Shown here piece after piece: positions 18,497 to 27,850 of a stretch of DNA of 64,000 bases (position 1 is the stretch's first letter; the number at the start of each line of letters is the position of its first letter). The DNA is from Acetomicrobium flavidum (GTDB taxonomy: Bacteria > Synergistota > Synergistia > Synergistales > Acetomicrobiaceae). The notes below the pieces were generated by a model that worked only from the letters and a program-made list of their open reading frames with translations, did not search any database and was not told the DNA's origin. Position numbers and translations under genes: made by a program. Location of the stretch: assembly GCF_900129645.1 (NCBI RefSeq), contig NZ_FSQZ01000001.1, positions 434,001 through 498,000 on the forward strand. Direction: 5' to 3'.

Positions 18497-18525
18497 TTGA
18501 AATATCCTTCCTAATCATTTATATT
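18497..18525 (+). promoter_or_regulatory. Sigma70-type promoter of the TAXI gene
   Basis: TTGAAA, 17 bases, TATATT. It lies in the 134-bp divergent gap; RNA would begin near 18532, and a strong ribosome site (GGAGGGG, 18564-18570) precedes the ATG at 18577. Confidence 0.65.
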
Positions 18526-18576
18526 TTAAAATAATACAGGCTTTACGCAAATTAATTTTAACAGGAGGGGATAAGG

Positions 18577-19539
18577 ATGAAGGTTCGTAAAATTCTAATG
18601 CTTGGGCTGATACTCTGCTTGACATTTTTAACCGGCGCAGCTCAGGCAAAGACTTTCGTCTCCATAGCCACAGGAGGAACCGGAGGCACATATTACCCGA
18701 TTGGCGGAGGGATTGCCGACGTGGTGAGCCGTTATGCTCCAGACATCCAGGCCACAGCTGAAACGGGAAACGCGGCAGTTGCCAACTTAAACCTCATCGG
18801 GACACACAGCATCGAGTTTGCCTTTGTACAAAACGATACGGCATGGTGGGCAAGAAGGGGAGAGATAATGTTCCAAAAGCCCTTCCCCAATATAATGGCC
18901 ATCGCTACGCTTTATCCCGAGACCAACCATCTGGTAACGATGAAAAAAAGCAACATAAAAACCATCTACGACCTTAAGGGCAAGAAGGTCTCCGTCGGTG
19001 CTCCCGGTTCGGGCACCGAGGCGGACATGCGTTGCCTCCTCGACATTGCTGGACTGACGTATCAAGACATGAAGGTAGATTTCCTCGACTTCAACAACAC
19101 GGTCGATCGCATGAAGGACGGGCAACTCGATGCCGGCTTTGTGGTGGGAGGTTATCCCGTAGCCGCCATCATGGATCTGGCCACCACCCATGACGTCGAC
19201 CTGGTGAGCTTCGACGACAAGTTCTTCGCTGCCCTTCAAAAGAAATATCCCTTCTTCGTGAAGGACGTAATACCTGCCGGTACTTACAAGGGCATAGATC
19301 ACGAAGTCGTTACTCCTGCCGTAATGGCAATGCTCGCCGTTGACGCCTATGTCCCCGAGGAAGTCGTATACCAGTTCACTAAGGCGCTTTGGGAGCATAT
19401 AGACGAAGTCCAGCGAGTTCACGCCAAAGCCCAAATGATATCGCTAAAGACCGCATTCGATGGACTCTCCGTACCTCTTCATCCCGGAGCAATTCGCTAT
19501 TACAAGGAAAAGGGCATAAAGGTACCCGAGATCAAATAA
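18577..19539 (+). CDS. TAXI-family TRAP transporter solute-binding protein
   Basis: A 320-residue periplasmic binding protein. A signal peptide (MKVRKILMLGLILCLTF ... AQA) is cleaved before KTFVSIATGGTGGTYYPIGGG, the glycine-rich start that defines the TAXI branch of TRAP binding proteins. The GAPGSGTEAD segment near residue 146 is also characteristic. TAXI systems take up dicarboxylates or amino acids such as glutamate using ion gradients. The membrane subunits (DctQM fusion) are not encoded next to it, so it is an orphan here. It is the only plus-strand gene in the left half of the window, flanked by its own promoter and a hairpin. Confidence 0.92.
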   Translation: MKVRKILMLGLILCLTFLTGAAQAKTFVSIATGGTGGTYYPIGGGIADVVSRYAPDIQATAETGNAAVANLNLIGTHSIEFAFVQNDTAWWARRGEIMFQKPFPNIMAIATLYPETNHLVTMKKSNIKTIYDLKGKKVSVGAPGSGTEADMRCLLDIAGLTYQDMKVDFLDFNNTVDRMKDGQLDAGFVVGGYPVAAIMDLATTHDVDLVSFDDKFFAALQKKYPFFVKDVIPAGTYKGIDHEVVTPAVMAMLAVDAYVPEEVVYQFTKALWEHIDEVQRVHAKAQMISLKTAFDGLSVPLHPGAIRYYKEKGIKVPEIK

Positions 19540-19552
19540 CGACAGAAAGATA

Positions 19553-19584
19553 TCCTGGAGGAAGGCACACGCCTTCCTCCAGGA
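19553..19584. terminator. Perfect 14-bp hairpin between convergent genes
   Basis: TCCTGGAGGAAGGC, loop ACAC, then its exact complement. It lies 14 bp after the TAXI stop and 30 bp after the fhs stop on the other strand. Neither side has a T-run, so it may block polymerase poorly or serve as an mRNA 3'-end stabiliser for both transcripts. Confidence 0.6.
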
Positions 19585-19613
19585 GCTCATAACTTGCGCC
19601 TTTAACAGGTCTT

Positions 19614-21281
19614 CTAAAACAATCCCGTTATATTCCCATCGCTGTCAATATCTATTGATTCAGCAGCAGGCTTCTTGGGAAGTCCTGGCATGGTCATTAT
19701 ATTGCCGCAAATGGCAACGATGAAGCCTGCCCCGGCCGATATCCTGACTTCCCTGACGTTTATCTTGTAGTTTTTGGGCCTTCCGAGCTTCTTCGGATCG
19801 TCCGAGATGGAAAGCTGGGTCTTTGCCATGCACACGGGAAGTTTGCCAAATCCCCTTTCTTCCAAATCTTTCACGGTAGACAATGCCTGGGGAGTGTACT
19901 CCACATCATCGGCACCATATATCTTCGTCGCTATGGTCTTAATCTTTTCCCTCAAAGGAAGGTCCAGATCGTAAAGAGGCTTATAAGTCTTGTTTTCTTC
20001 CGTCGCCGCCAAGACTTCTCGTGCAAGCTCTATGCCTCCATCTCCTCCCTTTTCCCAGACTTCCGAAAGGGCGATCCGGGCGCCTCGCTTTTCTGCCGCT
20101 TCCCTAACCATATTTACTTCCTTTTCCGTGTCGGAACTGAACTTGTTAAGGGCGATGACGACCGGAAGACCGAAATTGGAAAGGATGTCCAAGTGTGCCT
20201 CGAGGTTCTCTAAACCTAAGGCAAGGGCTTGTAGGTTCTCTTGAGATAGGGCTTCCTTTGATACCCCACCGTGATGTTTGAGGGCCCTTATGGTCGTGAC
20301 CAAGACGACGGCCGAGGGAGAGAGGCCCGCCAGCCTGCAGACTATGTCAAAGAACTTCTCGGCGCCCAGGTCGGAGGCAAATCCGGCCTCCACCACTGCG
20401 TAATCCCTAAGCTTCAGGGCCATCTTCGTAGCAACTATAGAGTTGGTGCCGTGAGCTATATTTGCAAAGGGGCCACCGTGCACGAAGGCCGGCACATGTT
20501 CTATGGTTTGGACCAAGTTGGGATTAATTGCCTCTTTAAGAAGGGCTGCCATGGCTCCCTGTGCTTTCAGGTCCTTGACTTTAACCATATCGCCCTTCGT
20601 GGTGTATCCAACCACTATGTTGGACAGCCTCTCCTTGAGGTCAGATATGTCCTTAGACAAACAAAGTATGGCCATGACCTCCGAGGCCACCGTTATGTCA
20701 AATCCCGACTCCCTCGGCACGCCATTCGCCTTGCCGCCAAGCCCTATCACTATATTCCTCAGGGCCCTCTCGTTCATGTCCATGGCACGCCTCCAGGTTA
20801 TCTCCCTGGGATCTATGTTCAAGGCGTTCCCCTGATGCAGATGGTTGTCGAGCAAAGCTGCAAGCAAGTTGTGGGCCGATTCAACGGCATGTATATCTCC
20901 CGTGAAGTGAAGGTTGATCTCCTCCATGGGCAATACCTGGGAGTAACCGCCGCCGGCAGCGCCTCCCTTTACTCCAAAGCAGGGGCCTAAGGAAGGCTCC
21001 CTAAGGCATAGCATGGCCTTTTTGCCGAGCTTTACCAGAGCCTGGGTAAGCCCAACTGTAGTCGTGGTCTTTCCCTCTCCTGCAGGAGTTGGGGTAGTAG
21101 CAGTGACCAAGATCAGCTTACCGTCAGGGCGATCTTCAAGCTTCTTTAGGAAATTCACATCCACCTTGGCCTTGTAGTGGCCGTAGGGGAAGAGGTATTC
21201 ATTTGGAATGCCCAGCTCCTTGGCTATTTCAAGTATTGGTTTAAGCTTTGACCTTTGAGCTATCTCGATATCAGATAACAT
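19614..21281 (-). CDS. fhs: Formate-tetrahydrofolate ligase
   Basis: A 555-residue formyl-THF synthetase. It has the nucleotide loop [16 protein letters not shown] (about residue 63), [22 protein letters not shown], and the C-terminal folate-site region [28 protein letters not shown]. It activates formate with ATP onto THF, feeding purine and thymidylate one-carbon needs or running in reverse to make ATP in purine or glycine fermenters. The ATG at 21281 follows GGAGGG by six bases. It is the last gene of the long prfB-to-fhs series. Confidence 0.97.
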   Translation of the reverse strand: MLSDIEIAQRSKLKPILEIAKELGIPNEYLFPYGHYKAKVDVNFLKKLEDRPDGKLILVTATTPTPAGEGKTTTTVGLTQALVKLGKKAMLCLREPSLGPCFGVKGGAAGGGYSQVLPMEEINLHFTGDIHAVESAHNLLAALLDNHLHQGNALNIDPREITWRRAMDMNERALRNIVIGLGGKANGVPRESGFDITVASEVMAILCLSKDISDLKERLSNIVVGYTTKGDMVKVKDLKAQGAMAALLKEAINPNLVQTIEHVPAFVHGGPFANIAHGTNSIVATKMALKLRDYAVVEAGFASDLGAEKFFDIVCRLAGLSPSAVVLVTTIRALKHHGGVSKEALSQENLQALALGLENLEAHLDILSNFGLPVVIALNKFSSDTEKEVNMVREAAEKRGARIALSEVWEKGGDGGIELAREVLAATEENKTYKPLYDLDLPLREKIKTIATKIYGADDVEYTPQALSTVKDLEERGFGKLPVCMAKTQLSISDDPKKLGRPKNYKINVREVRISAGAGFIVAICGNIMTMPGLPKKPAAESIDIDSDGNITGLF

Positions 21282-21292
21282 GTTCATCCCTC

Positions 21293-22288
21293 CTATATTT
21301 GACTTGTACGATAATCTACGCCGCTTATCTCGTATAACTTCCTGCTTTTATGTATGGCCTCCACGTATCTGACGGTGCCGCTTTTGGACCTCATTACAAG
21401 CGAATGCGTAAATATGGCCTCCCCGCCGTACCTGACTCCCTTGAGCAACTCCCCGTCGGTCACGCCTGTGGCGGCGAAAAACACGTTATCGCTCCTGACT
21501 AGGTCGTCTATATAAAGTACCTTGTCTACATCCATCCCCAGCTCAAGGCAACGGACCCTTTCTTCTTCGTTTCTGGGCCAAAGCTTGCATTGAAAATTGC
21601 CCCCGATGCACTTGATCGCACAGGCAGATATAACGGCCTCCGGGGATCCCCCTATGCCAAGAAGAAGATCAACGCCGCTGTCCTCCTTGCAGGTCATGAG
21701 CGCTCCGGCCACATCACCGTCGGGGATGAGCTTAATTCTGGCGCCCAAAGATCTTATCTCCCCAATTAATTCCTCGTGGCGGGGTCTGTCTAGCACGACT
21801 ACGGTGACATCTTCGACGGCTTTGCGCTTAGCCTTTGCGACGCGCTTAATGTTTTCCGTGGCCGACAGCTCGATGTCTATGACATCTCCGGCCTCGGGAC
21901 CGGTCGCTATTTTATTCATATAAAAAATATGCTTAGGACTGTAAAGCGTTCCGCTCTCCGCAACCGCCACGACGCTCACTGCATTTGGCCTTCCCAATGC
22001 CGTAAGAGTCGTGCCGTCCACCGGATCCACCGCTATGTCCACCTTCGGCTCGCACCCCAGGCCCAATTTTTCGCCGTTAAAGAGCATAGGAGCCTGGTCC
22101 TTCTCGCCTTCCCCTATGACCACTACGCCGTCCATTGAAACGGTGTTCAACATGTACCTCATGGCATTGACGGCAGCCCTATCCACCGCATTTTTGTCGC
22201 CACGCCCCATCCACCGACCTGCAGACATGGCTGCTGCTTCCGTTGCCCTGACCAGCTCTAAGGCCATATTCCTATCGGGAACGTTCAA
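21293..22288 (-). CDS. glpX: Fructose-1,6-bisphosphatase class II
   Basis: A 331-residue GlpX-type phosphatase (lithium-sensitive phosphatase superfamily). Metal-binding motifs are [14 protein letters not shown] (about residue 55) and [12 protein letters not shown] (about 82); [15 protein letters not shown] is near the C-terminus. It converts fructose-1,6-bisphosphate to F6P in gluconeogenesis. The TTG at 22288 is chosen because GGAGG stands eight bases ahead; a GTG three codons earlier is part of that site. Confidence 0.95.
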   Translation of the reverse strand: MNVPDRNMALELVRATEAAAMSAGRWMGRGDKNAVDRAAVNAMRYMLNTVSMDGVVVIGEGEKDQAPMLFNGEKLGLGCEPKVDIAVDPVDGTTLTALGRPNAVSVVAVAESGTLYSPKHIFYMNKIATGPEAGDVIDIELSATENIKRVAKAKRKAVEDVTVVVLDRPRHEELIGEIRSLGARIKLIPDGDVAGALMTCKEDSGVDLLLGIGGSPEAVISACAIKCIGGNFQCKLWPRNEEERVRCLELGMDVDKVLYIDDLVRSDNVFFAATGVTDGELLKGVRYGGEAIFTHSLVMRSKSGTVRYVEAIHKSRKLYEISGVDYRTSQI

Positions 22289-22303
22289 ATCGCACACCTC
22301 CAG

Positions 22304-23593
22304 CTATTTAAATCTATCAAATATATCGTCGACGAAGCGCAGATAATAGTTCACGTCGAAAAGGCCGTCTAACTCCTCCTTCGTCAGCAACGACATCACC
22401 AGCGGATCGCGAGACAGCATTTCCTTGAAGCCCTCTTCGCCATCCCAACACTTGAGCGCATATTTTTGGACGACCTCGTAGGCTTCATCTCTGTTTGCGC
22501 CCCTGTCTACCAAAGCCAGCAACACTCTTTGGCTAAAAACAAGGCCCTTGGTCAAGTTTATGTTCTTGGCCATCCTGTCGACGTTTACCTCCAGGCCATC
22601 TACTACGCGTCTTAGGAGCGACAGCATGTAATGCGCTATATGAAATGCATCAGGCCAAATAACCCGTTCAACCGAGGAGTGACTTATATCTCGCTCGTGC
22701 CAAAGGGCCACGTTTTCCATGGCGCTAAGGGAATATCCCCTAAGCAGCCTGGCCATGCCGCATATTCGCTCGCAAAGTATGGGGTTTCGCTTGTGAGGCA
22801 TTGCGGATGACCCCTTCTGCCCTTTAGAAAATGGCTCCATGGCCTCCAGCACTTCTGTGCGCTGGAGATGCCTTATCTCTAAGGCCATGTTTTCCATGGA
22901 GGAACCAAGCAGGGCAAGCACATGCAGGAGAAAGGCATGTCTATCCCTTTGTAATATCTGATTGGACACCTGTGCCGGCTGTAGACCCAGGAAGGAACAT
23001 GCCCTTTGTTCTATGGAGGGAGGGCAGTGAGCATATGTTCCCACAGCACCTGATATCTTGCCGTAATTTATCTGTTTGTAAGCCAGCTTCAACCGTTCCT
23101 CGGACCGCTCTAACTGCGAATACCAATTCAAAAGCTTTAAGCCAAAGCTCATCGGTTCTGCATGAACTCCGTGAGTTCGCCCCACACAGGGCGTGTGTTT
23201 GTAGATAAAAGCCTTTTCAAGGACTTTGTCCTTCAAGGAGGTCAGCTCCCCGGCAATCACGTCAAGGGAGTCCTTAAGCAGCAACGCCGATGCCGTATCC
23301 AGAACATCGCTGCTGGTGAGGCCCAGATGGATAAACCTCCCATGTTCGCCCACGCTTTCGGCGACACAGGAGACGAAGGCGATTACGTCGTGATGAACCC
23401 TTGACTCTATTTCCCTTATGCGATCGATGTCGAAGGAGGCCTTTTTACTAATGACATCGTAAACCTCCATGGGGATTGTGCCTTCCTCTGCCCAGGCCCG
23501 ACATACGGCCAGCTCCACTCTCAACCAGGCACGATACTTGTTTTCTTCGCTCCAAATGCGGCGCATTGCCTCGGTTTCGTAACGTTCTATCAC
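22304..23593 (-). CDS. purB: Adenylosuccinate lyase
   Basis: A 429-residue member of the fumarase/aspartase superfamily. The signature GSSAMPHKRNPI (about residue 263) carries the catalytic Ser loop, and TSSDVLDTASALLLKD and GRTHGVHAEPM are also present. It removes fumarate from SAICAR and adenylosuccinate in purine synthesis. The GTG start overlaps the DUF4416 stop (GTGA) and follows GGAGG by eight bases. Confidence 0.97.
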   Translation of the reverse strand: MIERYETEAMRRIWSEENKYRAWLRVELAVCRAWAEEGTIPMEVYDVISKKASFDIDRIREIESRVHHDVIAFVSCVAESVGEHGRFIHLGLTSSDVLDTASALLLKDSLDVIAGELTSLKDKVLEKAFIYKHTPCVGRTHGVHAEPMSFGLKLLNWYSQLERSEERLKLAYKQINYGKISGAVGTYAHCPPSIEQRACSFLGLQPAQVSNQILQRDRHAFLLHVLALLGSSMENMALEIRHLQRTEVLEAMEPFSKGQKGSSAMPHKRNPILCERICGMARLLRGYSLSAMENVALWHERDISHSSVERVIWPDAFHIAHYMLSLLRRVVDGLEVNVDRMAKNINLTKGLVFSQRVLLALVDRGANRDEAYEVVQKYALKCWDGEEGFKEMLSRDPLVMSLLTKEELDGLFDVNYYLRFVDDIFDRFK

Positions 23594-24111
23594 GTTGCTG
23601 TCCTCCTTTTTCTTCTCATGTCAGACAACCAGTCGTTCCTGACTGAGCTCAAAAAGCCATCGTAGAGACCGCTTTTGAAGTCCGGAAAGGTATGATCGTA
23701 GGAAACCCATTTTCCAAACATGAACCTCAAGGTAATCTCGGCAAATATGCCGTCAGATATGTATACCCTATGGGCATGGTCTTTGGTCGAGGCCAAAGCT
23801 AGCCTTGCCCCATCGATGTAACCGGGATCAATGTTTACCCTTCTTTGGGGTCCGCTTTCAGCCTCCAGAGCGATGGCCTGGCGCTTCCACCTAACTAAAC
23901 GATCTGCCGGAAAAAGCCCCTCAAAGCTGACGAAGGCCTTATAAAGGATGGGCGCTATGTCTCGATAATAATCGGTATGATCAAAGGGGTACCGCGGGCT
24001 TTTCCTCTCTATCCTGCCCCAAAGAGAAGAAAGCTCCCTGACGGTCCACAGATAAAGATCCTCGTCGGGATACAGAAAACCTACTATCAACTTAACTAAT
24101 GGAGGTGTCAT
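23590..24111 (-). CDS. DUF4416 family protein
   Basis: A 173-residue protein of unknown function. It has the family's conserved blocks: VKLIVGFLYPDEDLY at the start, SPRYPFDHTDYYRD, RRVNIDPGYIDGARLALASTKDHAHRVY and GIFAEITLRF. The many conserved acidic and aromatic residues suggest an enzyme or nucleotide binder, but no function is established. I use the ATG at 24111; the frame is open further upstream into the preceding gene, which gives a low-complexity extension. It overlaps the unknown gene upstream by 20 bp and purB by 4 bp. Confidence 0.8.
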   Translation of the reverse strand: MTPPLVKLIVGFLYPDEDLYLWTVRELSSLWGRIERKSPRYPFDHTDYYRDIAPILYKAFVSFEGLFPADRLVRWKRQAIALEAESGPQRRVNIDPGYIDGARLALASTKDHAHRVYISDGIFAEITLRFMFGKWVSYDHTFPDFKSGLYDGFLSSVRNDWLSDMRRKRRTAT

Positions 24112-24763
24112 CGCCGTCTGCCTTCTTCGTTGTTGTTCGCGTCTTCTTCGGCTTCCTGCAGGCCAAATAACCGAACTCAACGCCATCCAAGACCAATGGG
24201 ATATATCCCCTTCTGCGCTTCGTCTCTAACGTCAGAGTCATTCCCTGCGTCTCCAAGTGATACCAAAGGGCCTTTCCGATGGCCGCCCACCTTGCTGTCT
24301 CAAAGATTCGCCTGACCTCTTCTTCGTTCAACCTTCTGGCGGTGAAGTAGCCATAACCCAATGGCTCGATGGAGACTGTCTCCCCACTTTCCAGCTCTAA
24401 CAAGGTGCAATCAAAATCTGACAACTCCACTGTCTCGATAATGCCGGGCCCCATTAAGTCCTTAGCGGCTTGATTGGCCTGCAGCACACCATCCTCCAAT
24501 TTAAGCAAGGGAAAGGGCATCATCTCGCAATCAGCGCAAGCTTTCGAAGATCGCGAGCTATCAAGGGAAAGCACCTGATCGAGAGGCATGTTCCCCAATC
24601 CCCTTTCCAAGGCTGCCACGAGCTCATCCTTGGTGATAAAACATGGCCTGCCCTCAATCGTCAGTTTCGCAACTTTGAAGGTAGTGCGATATAGGGCGCG
24701 CAGGGAATCCACGACCGTGGATTTTTCGTTTAGAACGACGAGCTTTGAACTGTCCTCTTCCAA
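24092..24763 (-). CDS. Hypothetical protein, function unknown
   Basis: A 223-residue cytoplasmic protein I do not recognise. No signal peptide or membrane segment is seen. A pair of cysteines (CADCEMM, about residue 76) precedes a stretch FPLLKLEDGVLQANQAAKDLMGPG that reads like the start of a PAS domain. The C-terminus is basic and Thr/Lys-rich. The start is TTG with GGGGG seven bases upstream. It lies between ftsY and DUF4416 in the long operon, so it is expressed with secretion and purine genes, but that does not define its role. Confidence 0.65.
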   Translation of the reverse strand: MEEDSSKLVVLNEKSTVVDSLRALYRTTFKVAKLTIEGRPCFITKDELVAALERGLGNMPLDQVLSLDSSRSSKACADCEMMPFPLLKLEDGVLQANQAAKDLMGPGIIETVELSDFDCTLLELESGETVSIEPLGYGYFTARRLNEEEVRRIFETARWAAIGKALWYHLETQGMTLTLETKRRRGYIPLVLDGVEFGYLACRKPKKTRTTTKKADGDDTSIS

Positions 24764-24786
24764 GTCCAGACCCCCTTTAGCATATT

Positions 24787-25701
24787 CTAAGAAAGCAGAG
24801 CTTCGACAAAAGCTCTTGGTTCGAAGGGCTCCAAATCTTCAATCCCCTCCCCCAATCCCACATAGCGGATCGGGAGGGACATTTTTTGGGCAACCGCGAG
24901 AATTATACCACCTTTTGCAGCGTTATCATATTTAGCTAAGATAACGCCCGTCAGTTTTAATGCTTCGTTGAAGACCTCCGCCTGATAGAAGGCATTCTGC
25001 CCCATTACGGCGTCCAGCACCAGCAGCGACTCGGAGGGCTCATCGGGCAACCTTTTCTCAATCACCCTTTTTACCTTTCTCAACTCCTCCATGAGGTTGT
25101 GCTTGGTATGGAGCCTCCCCGCCGTATCCACTATCACCATATCCCTTCCACTTGCTATGGCACTTTCGATAGCGTCATATATGACGGCCGCAGGGTCTCC
25201 TCCCACCTTATGGGCAACTACACGCAGACCGATCTTATCCCCCCAGACCTTCAGCTGATCGATCGCGGCAGCGCGATAGGTATCGGCGGCAGCAAGCAAT
25301 ACGCTGTAGCCTTGTTGCTTAAACTTATACGCCAATTTAGCAGCCGTCGTAGTCTTTCCGCTTCCGTTGACGCCTACGATCAGGACCAGGGTGGGCTTGT
25401 TTTTAACTTCTATTGGCTTTCCCATTCCTGGTATCTCTTCTAACTTCTGCACGATGAGATCGATGAACTTCGCCTTCAATTCCGACGCATCCCTTACGTT
25501 CGATCCCTTGGCCACCTCGCGCAACTTGGCGATTAACTCCTCGGTAAGATCCACCCCAACGTCTCCCAAAAGCAGCTGTTCTTCGAGGGTTTCCCAAAAC
25601 GACTCATCGATCTTGCCGCCTGAAAAAAGCGATCCCAATCCAAACCAACTTTTCTGAAGCTTTTGCAGTTTATCCTTTATTGAACCGATTAATGCCACCA
25701 T
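24787..25701 (-). CDS. ftsY: Signal recognition particle receptor FtsY
   Basis: A 304-residue SRP GTPase with only the NG domain; the long acidic A domain of E. coli FtsY is absent, as is common. G-motifs: GVNGSGKTTTAAKLA (about residue 114), DTYRAAAIDQL, DTAGRLHTKHNL, and the C-terminal KYDNAAKGG (TKxD-type specificity loop) and YVGLGE. It docks SRP-ribosome complexes at the membrane. GAGGTGAT precedes the ATG. Confidence 0.96.
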   Translation of the reverse strand: MVALIGSIKDKLQKLQKSWFGLGSLFSGGKIDESFWETLEEQLLLGDVGVDLTEELIAKLREVAKGSNVRDASELKAKFIDLIVQKLEEIPGMGKPIEVKNKPTLVLIVGVNGSGKTTTAAKLAYKFKQQGYSVLLAAADTYRAAAIDQLKVWGDKIGLRVVAHKVGGDPAAVIYDAIESAIASGRDMVIVDTAGRLHTKHNLMEELRKVKRVIEKRLPDEPSESLLVLDAVMGQNAFYQAEVFNEALKLTGVILAKYDNAAKGGIILAVAQKMSLPIRYVGLGEGIEDLEPFEPRAFVEALLS

Positions 25702-25711
25702 ATCACCTCAT

Positions 25712-26698
25712 TTACTTCTTCGACTTTCTTTTTTTATTGGAATTCTTCTTGGAGACAGCCTCACCACTGTCCGCTTCTACGGTAACGACAGATTCAACGT
25801 GCAGGGGCCATTTCTGCCCGCCTTCGACGGTCTTCTTAAAGAGTTCAAACTCATCCTTGGGCACTAAAAATTCCAGACCCTCCGGGCTTCTGATTCTAAC
25901 CGCCTTGTTTATAACGTCAACGCCAGCGATCTGATAGTTCCCGGAGGGCGTCTTTATCTTGGTGCCCGGATTGGGCAAGCCCTGCCAAAGTTCCTTATAC
26001 ATATCATACTCGTAGCTCATGCAGCACATCAGCCTGCCGCATAGGCCGGATATCTTCGAGGGATTCAAGGCAAGGTTTTGCTCCTTGACCATTCTTATGC
26101 ATATGGGAAAAAACTGGAGCATCCAATAGCTACAACAGCACTCCTTTCCGCAGGGAGCAAGTCCGCCAAGGATTCTCGCTTCATCCCTTGCGCCGATCTG
26201 TCTTAATTCAATCCTGGTCTTGAACTCCTTTGCAAGCTCCTTCACAAAGCACCTGAAATCTATCCTGTGTTCGGACGTAAAATAAAAGTACAGCTTTTTA
26301 CGATCCAGGAGATACTCCATGTCCACGATCTTCATGGGAAGGGCATGTTTTTTAAGCATGTCTCTGACAAGCGGCAGGGCTTCATCTTCCTCCTGCCTCT
26401 GCTTGGCTGCCTCGCAAATGTCTTCCTCCTGGGCAATTCGTACAAAGGCCACATCCTGCAGCGGCGGTTCTACGGGCTTCATCTGAAGACCGTCATCGGG
26501 CTCGCCATTTTCCTCAAGGAACTCAAACCTTTGCCTGTATTTTTGCACCTGTTCGTCGGTTAAAATGCCAGCCAGGCAGGCAATCTCAAGTCCCCTGAGG
26601 CTTTCGATGACTACGTTTGTGTCCCTCTTTAGCTCCTGATCTAAGTTTGACAGCAACCCAAAAATTCGGGGCTTACCGAAAATGACCAAATAATTCAT
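25712..26698 (-). CDS. ricT: PSP1-domain protein RicT
   Basis: A 328-residue PSP1-type protein (YaaT/RicT). The C-terminal PSP1 domain carries the Cys-rich cluster GGLAPCGKECCCSYWM ... GLCGRLMCCMSYEYD, which in RicT, as part of the RicAFT complex, contributes ligands to [4Fe-4S] clusters and affects RNase Y-dependent mRNA processing. The N-terminal third is variable. The ATG at 26698 is nine bases after GAGGAGG; a longer frame upstream runs into holB and is not used. It overlaps the end of holB by 26 bp. Its location between holB and ftsY resembles the Bacillus holB-yaaT order. Confidence 0.88.
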   Translation of the reverse strand: MNYLVIFGKPRIFGLLSNLDQELKRDTNVVIESLRGLEIACLAGILTDEQVQKYRQRFEFLEENGEPDDGLQMKPVEPPLQDVAFVRIAQEEDICEAAKQRQEEDEALPLVRDMLKKHALPMKIVDMEYLLDRKKLYFYFTSEHRIDFRCFVKELAKEFKTRIELRQIGARDEARILGGLAPCGKECCCSYWMLQFFPICIRMVKEQNLALNPSKISGLCGRLMCCMSYEYDMYKELWQGLPNPGTKIKTPSGNYQIAGVDVINKAVRIRSPEGLEFLVPKDEFELFKKTVEGGQKWPLHVESVVTVEADSGEAVSKKNSNKKRKSKK

Positions 26699-27437
26699 CG
26701 GGCAAATCCTCCTCCAAAAAACCGAAAAGTAGATCGAAGGCCATGTAAACGGGTAACCGCCCTTTCTCAAACAACAGCTCTACTTTCCCTAACTTCTCTG
26801 CCCTTACTAAGTCGCCTTCCTCGAGGCAATGCTTAATCCACCTTTCGAGCGTTGCAGCAGCTTCCTGAAAAGACATTTTGGACGCACGGGCAATGGTTGA
26901 CAACCATTCGTCCCTGGTCTTCGGCAAGGGCAAAGGGCTCAGTTCTTCCTCAAAGTCAAATTTTAAATGCCACGTCCTGCTTTTGATAGTGGGCAGCAAG
27001 CTCATCTCTTCGCTGAGAAGCAGCAAGGCTCCCCAGGAGGGGGGCTCTTCCAATATCTTAAGCAAACTGTTGGCAGCCGGAAGGGACAGCTTCCCCGCAT
27101 TGGGAATGACTGCAAAACGCCTTGGCGCTATAACGGGCGCAAGGTACAATTCGCCTGCCATAGCTCTACAATCGTCTATCCCCGGTGGCCTATCCCACTG
27201 GAGGGGACGTATGAAGTCGGGATGTTCCCCTCCCTTCCAGCTGAGACAGGAGGCACAATCATCGTCGCCGGAACCGTTCGCGCAAAGGTAAAGACGCGCT
27301 ATTTCAACAGCCAGGGCTTCATGAAATAAGGCAGGCGACTGCGCCAAGATGGCATGAGGCGCACGCGACGAGGCAAAGGCAGAGAGCAACGCCTTGTAGG
27401 GCTCGCTCTCTTTTATAGCAGCAAAGAGATCAGACAT
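26673..27437 (-). CDS. holB: DNA polymerase III delta' subunit
   Basis: A 254-residue clamp-loader subunit of the delta' type. The Walker A region is degenerate (ILAQSPALFHEAL), as expected for delta', and a zinc module is reduced to CANGSGDDDCASC. The conserved KLSLPAANSLLKILEEPP and a TIKSRTW segment in place of the SRC motif are present. It completes the clamp loader with dnaX. It overlaps yaaR upstream (25 bp) and ricT downstream. GAGGAG precedes the ATG by eight bases. Confidence 0.88.
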   Translation of the reverse strand: MSDLFAAIKESEPYKALLSAFASSRAPHAILAQSPALFHEALAVEIARLYLCANGSGDDDCASCLSWKGGEHPDFIRPLQWDRPPGIDDCRAMAGELYLAPVIAPRRFAVIPNAGKLSLPAANSLLKILEEPPSWGALLLLSEEMSLLPTIKSRTWHLKFDFEEELSPLPLPKTRDEWLSTIARASKMSFQEAAATLERWIKHCLEEGDLVRAEKLGKVELLFEKGRLPVYMAFDLLFGFLEEDLPDELFGHFR

Positions 27438-27850
27438 CCCTTTATCTCCTCAATCAAGTTCAATATTATCATTTTTTCGCGCTCCTTATTCAGGGCTTCT
27501 TCTAACTCTGCAACGGATTTCTCGGCTTTCTCTATTAACGTAAACATTTTATTGCTGCGCGGGGAAAAACCAAACTCCTTCTTAACTCTCATATTCTCCA
27601 GGATCATGCCCACTATCCGCCGCACGAGCGACTTGTACCTGTTTATGAGGTCTTTGGAAGGAAACCTGGAAAGCATCATGCCGACATCATCCAATTCGCT
27701 TAGCATCATCTTTATTTCCTCTCTATCGTAACATTCATCAAAGGAACCCCTTCCCTCACCGGCGACCTTGCCGTCAAAGCGAGAAGCTTCCTTCGACGAG
27801 GGAGTTATCCTGTAACGTCGACCCTTGCTATCGCCGCTTTCCACTTTCAT
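27413..27850 (-). CDS. YaaR/DUF327 family protein
   Basis: A 145-residue helical protein of the DUF327 (YaaR) family, with conserved segments LSELDDVGMMLSRFPSKDLINRYKSLVRRIV and FTLIEKAEKSVAELEEAL. Function is unknown. In Bacillus the order tmk-yaaQ-yaaR-holB-yaaT is kept, and the same order (without yaaQ) is seen here. The ATG at 27850 follows GGAGG by nine bases and overlaps the tmk end by 23 bp; the frame open further upstream is ignored. Confidence 0.82.
   Translation of the reverse strand: MKVESGDSKGRRYRITPSSKEASRFDGKVAGEGRGSFDECYDREEIKMMLSELDDVGMMLSRFPSKDLINRYKSLVRRIVGMILENMRVKKEFGFSPRSNKMFTLIEKAEKSVAELEEALNKEREKMIILNLIEEIKGCLISLLL

Noticed and set aside
18787-19434. 215-codon minus-strand frame opposite the TAXI gene
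   Set aside because: The TAXI product has a signal peptide and family motifs on the plus strand; the reverse frame has neither.
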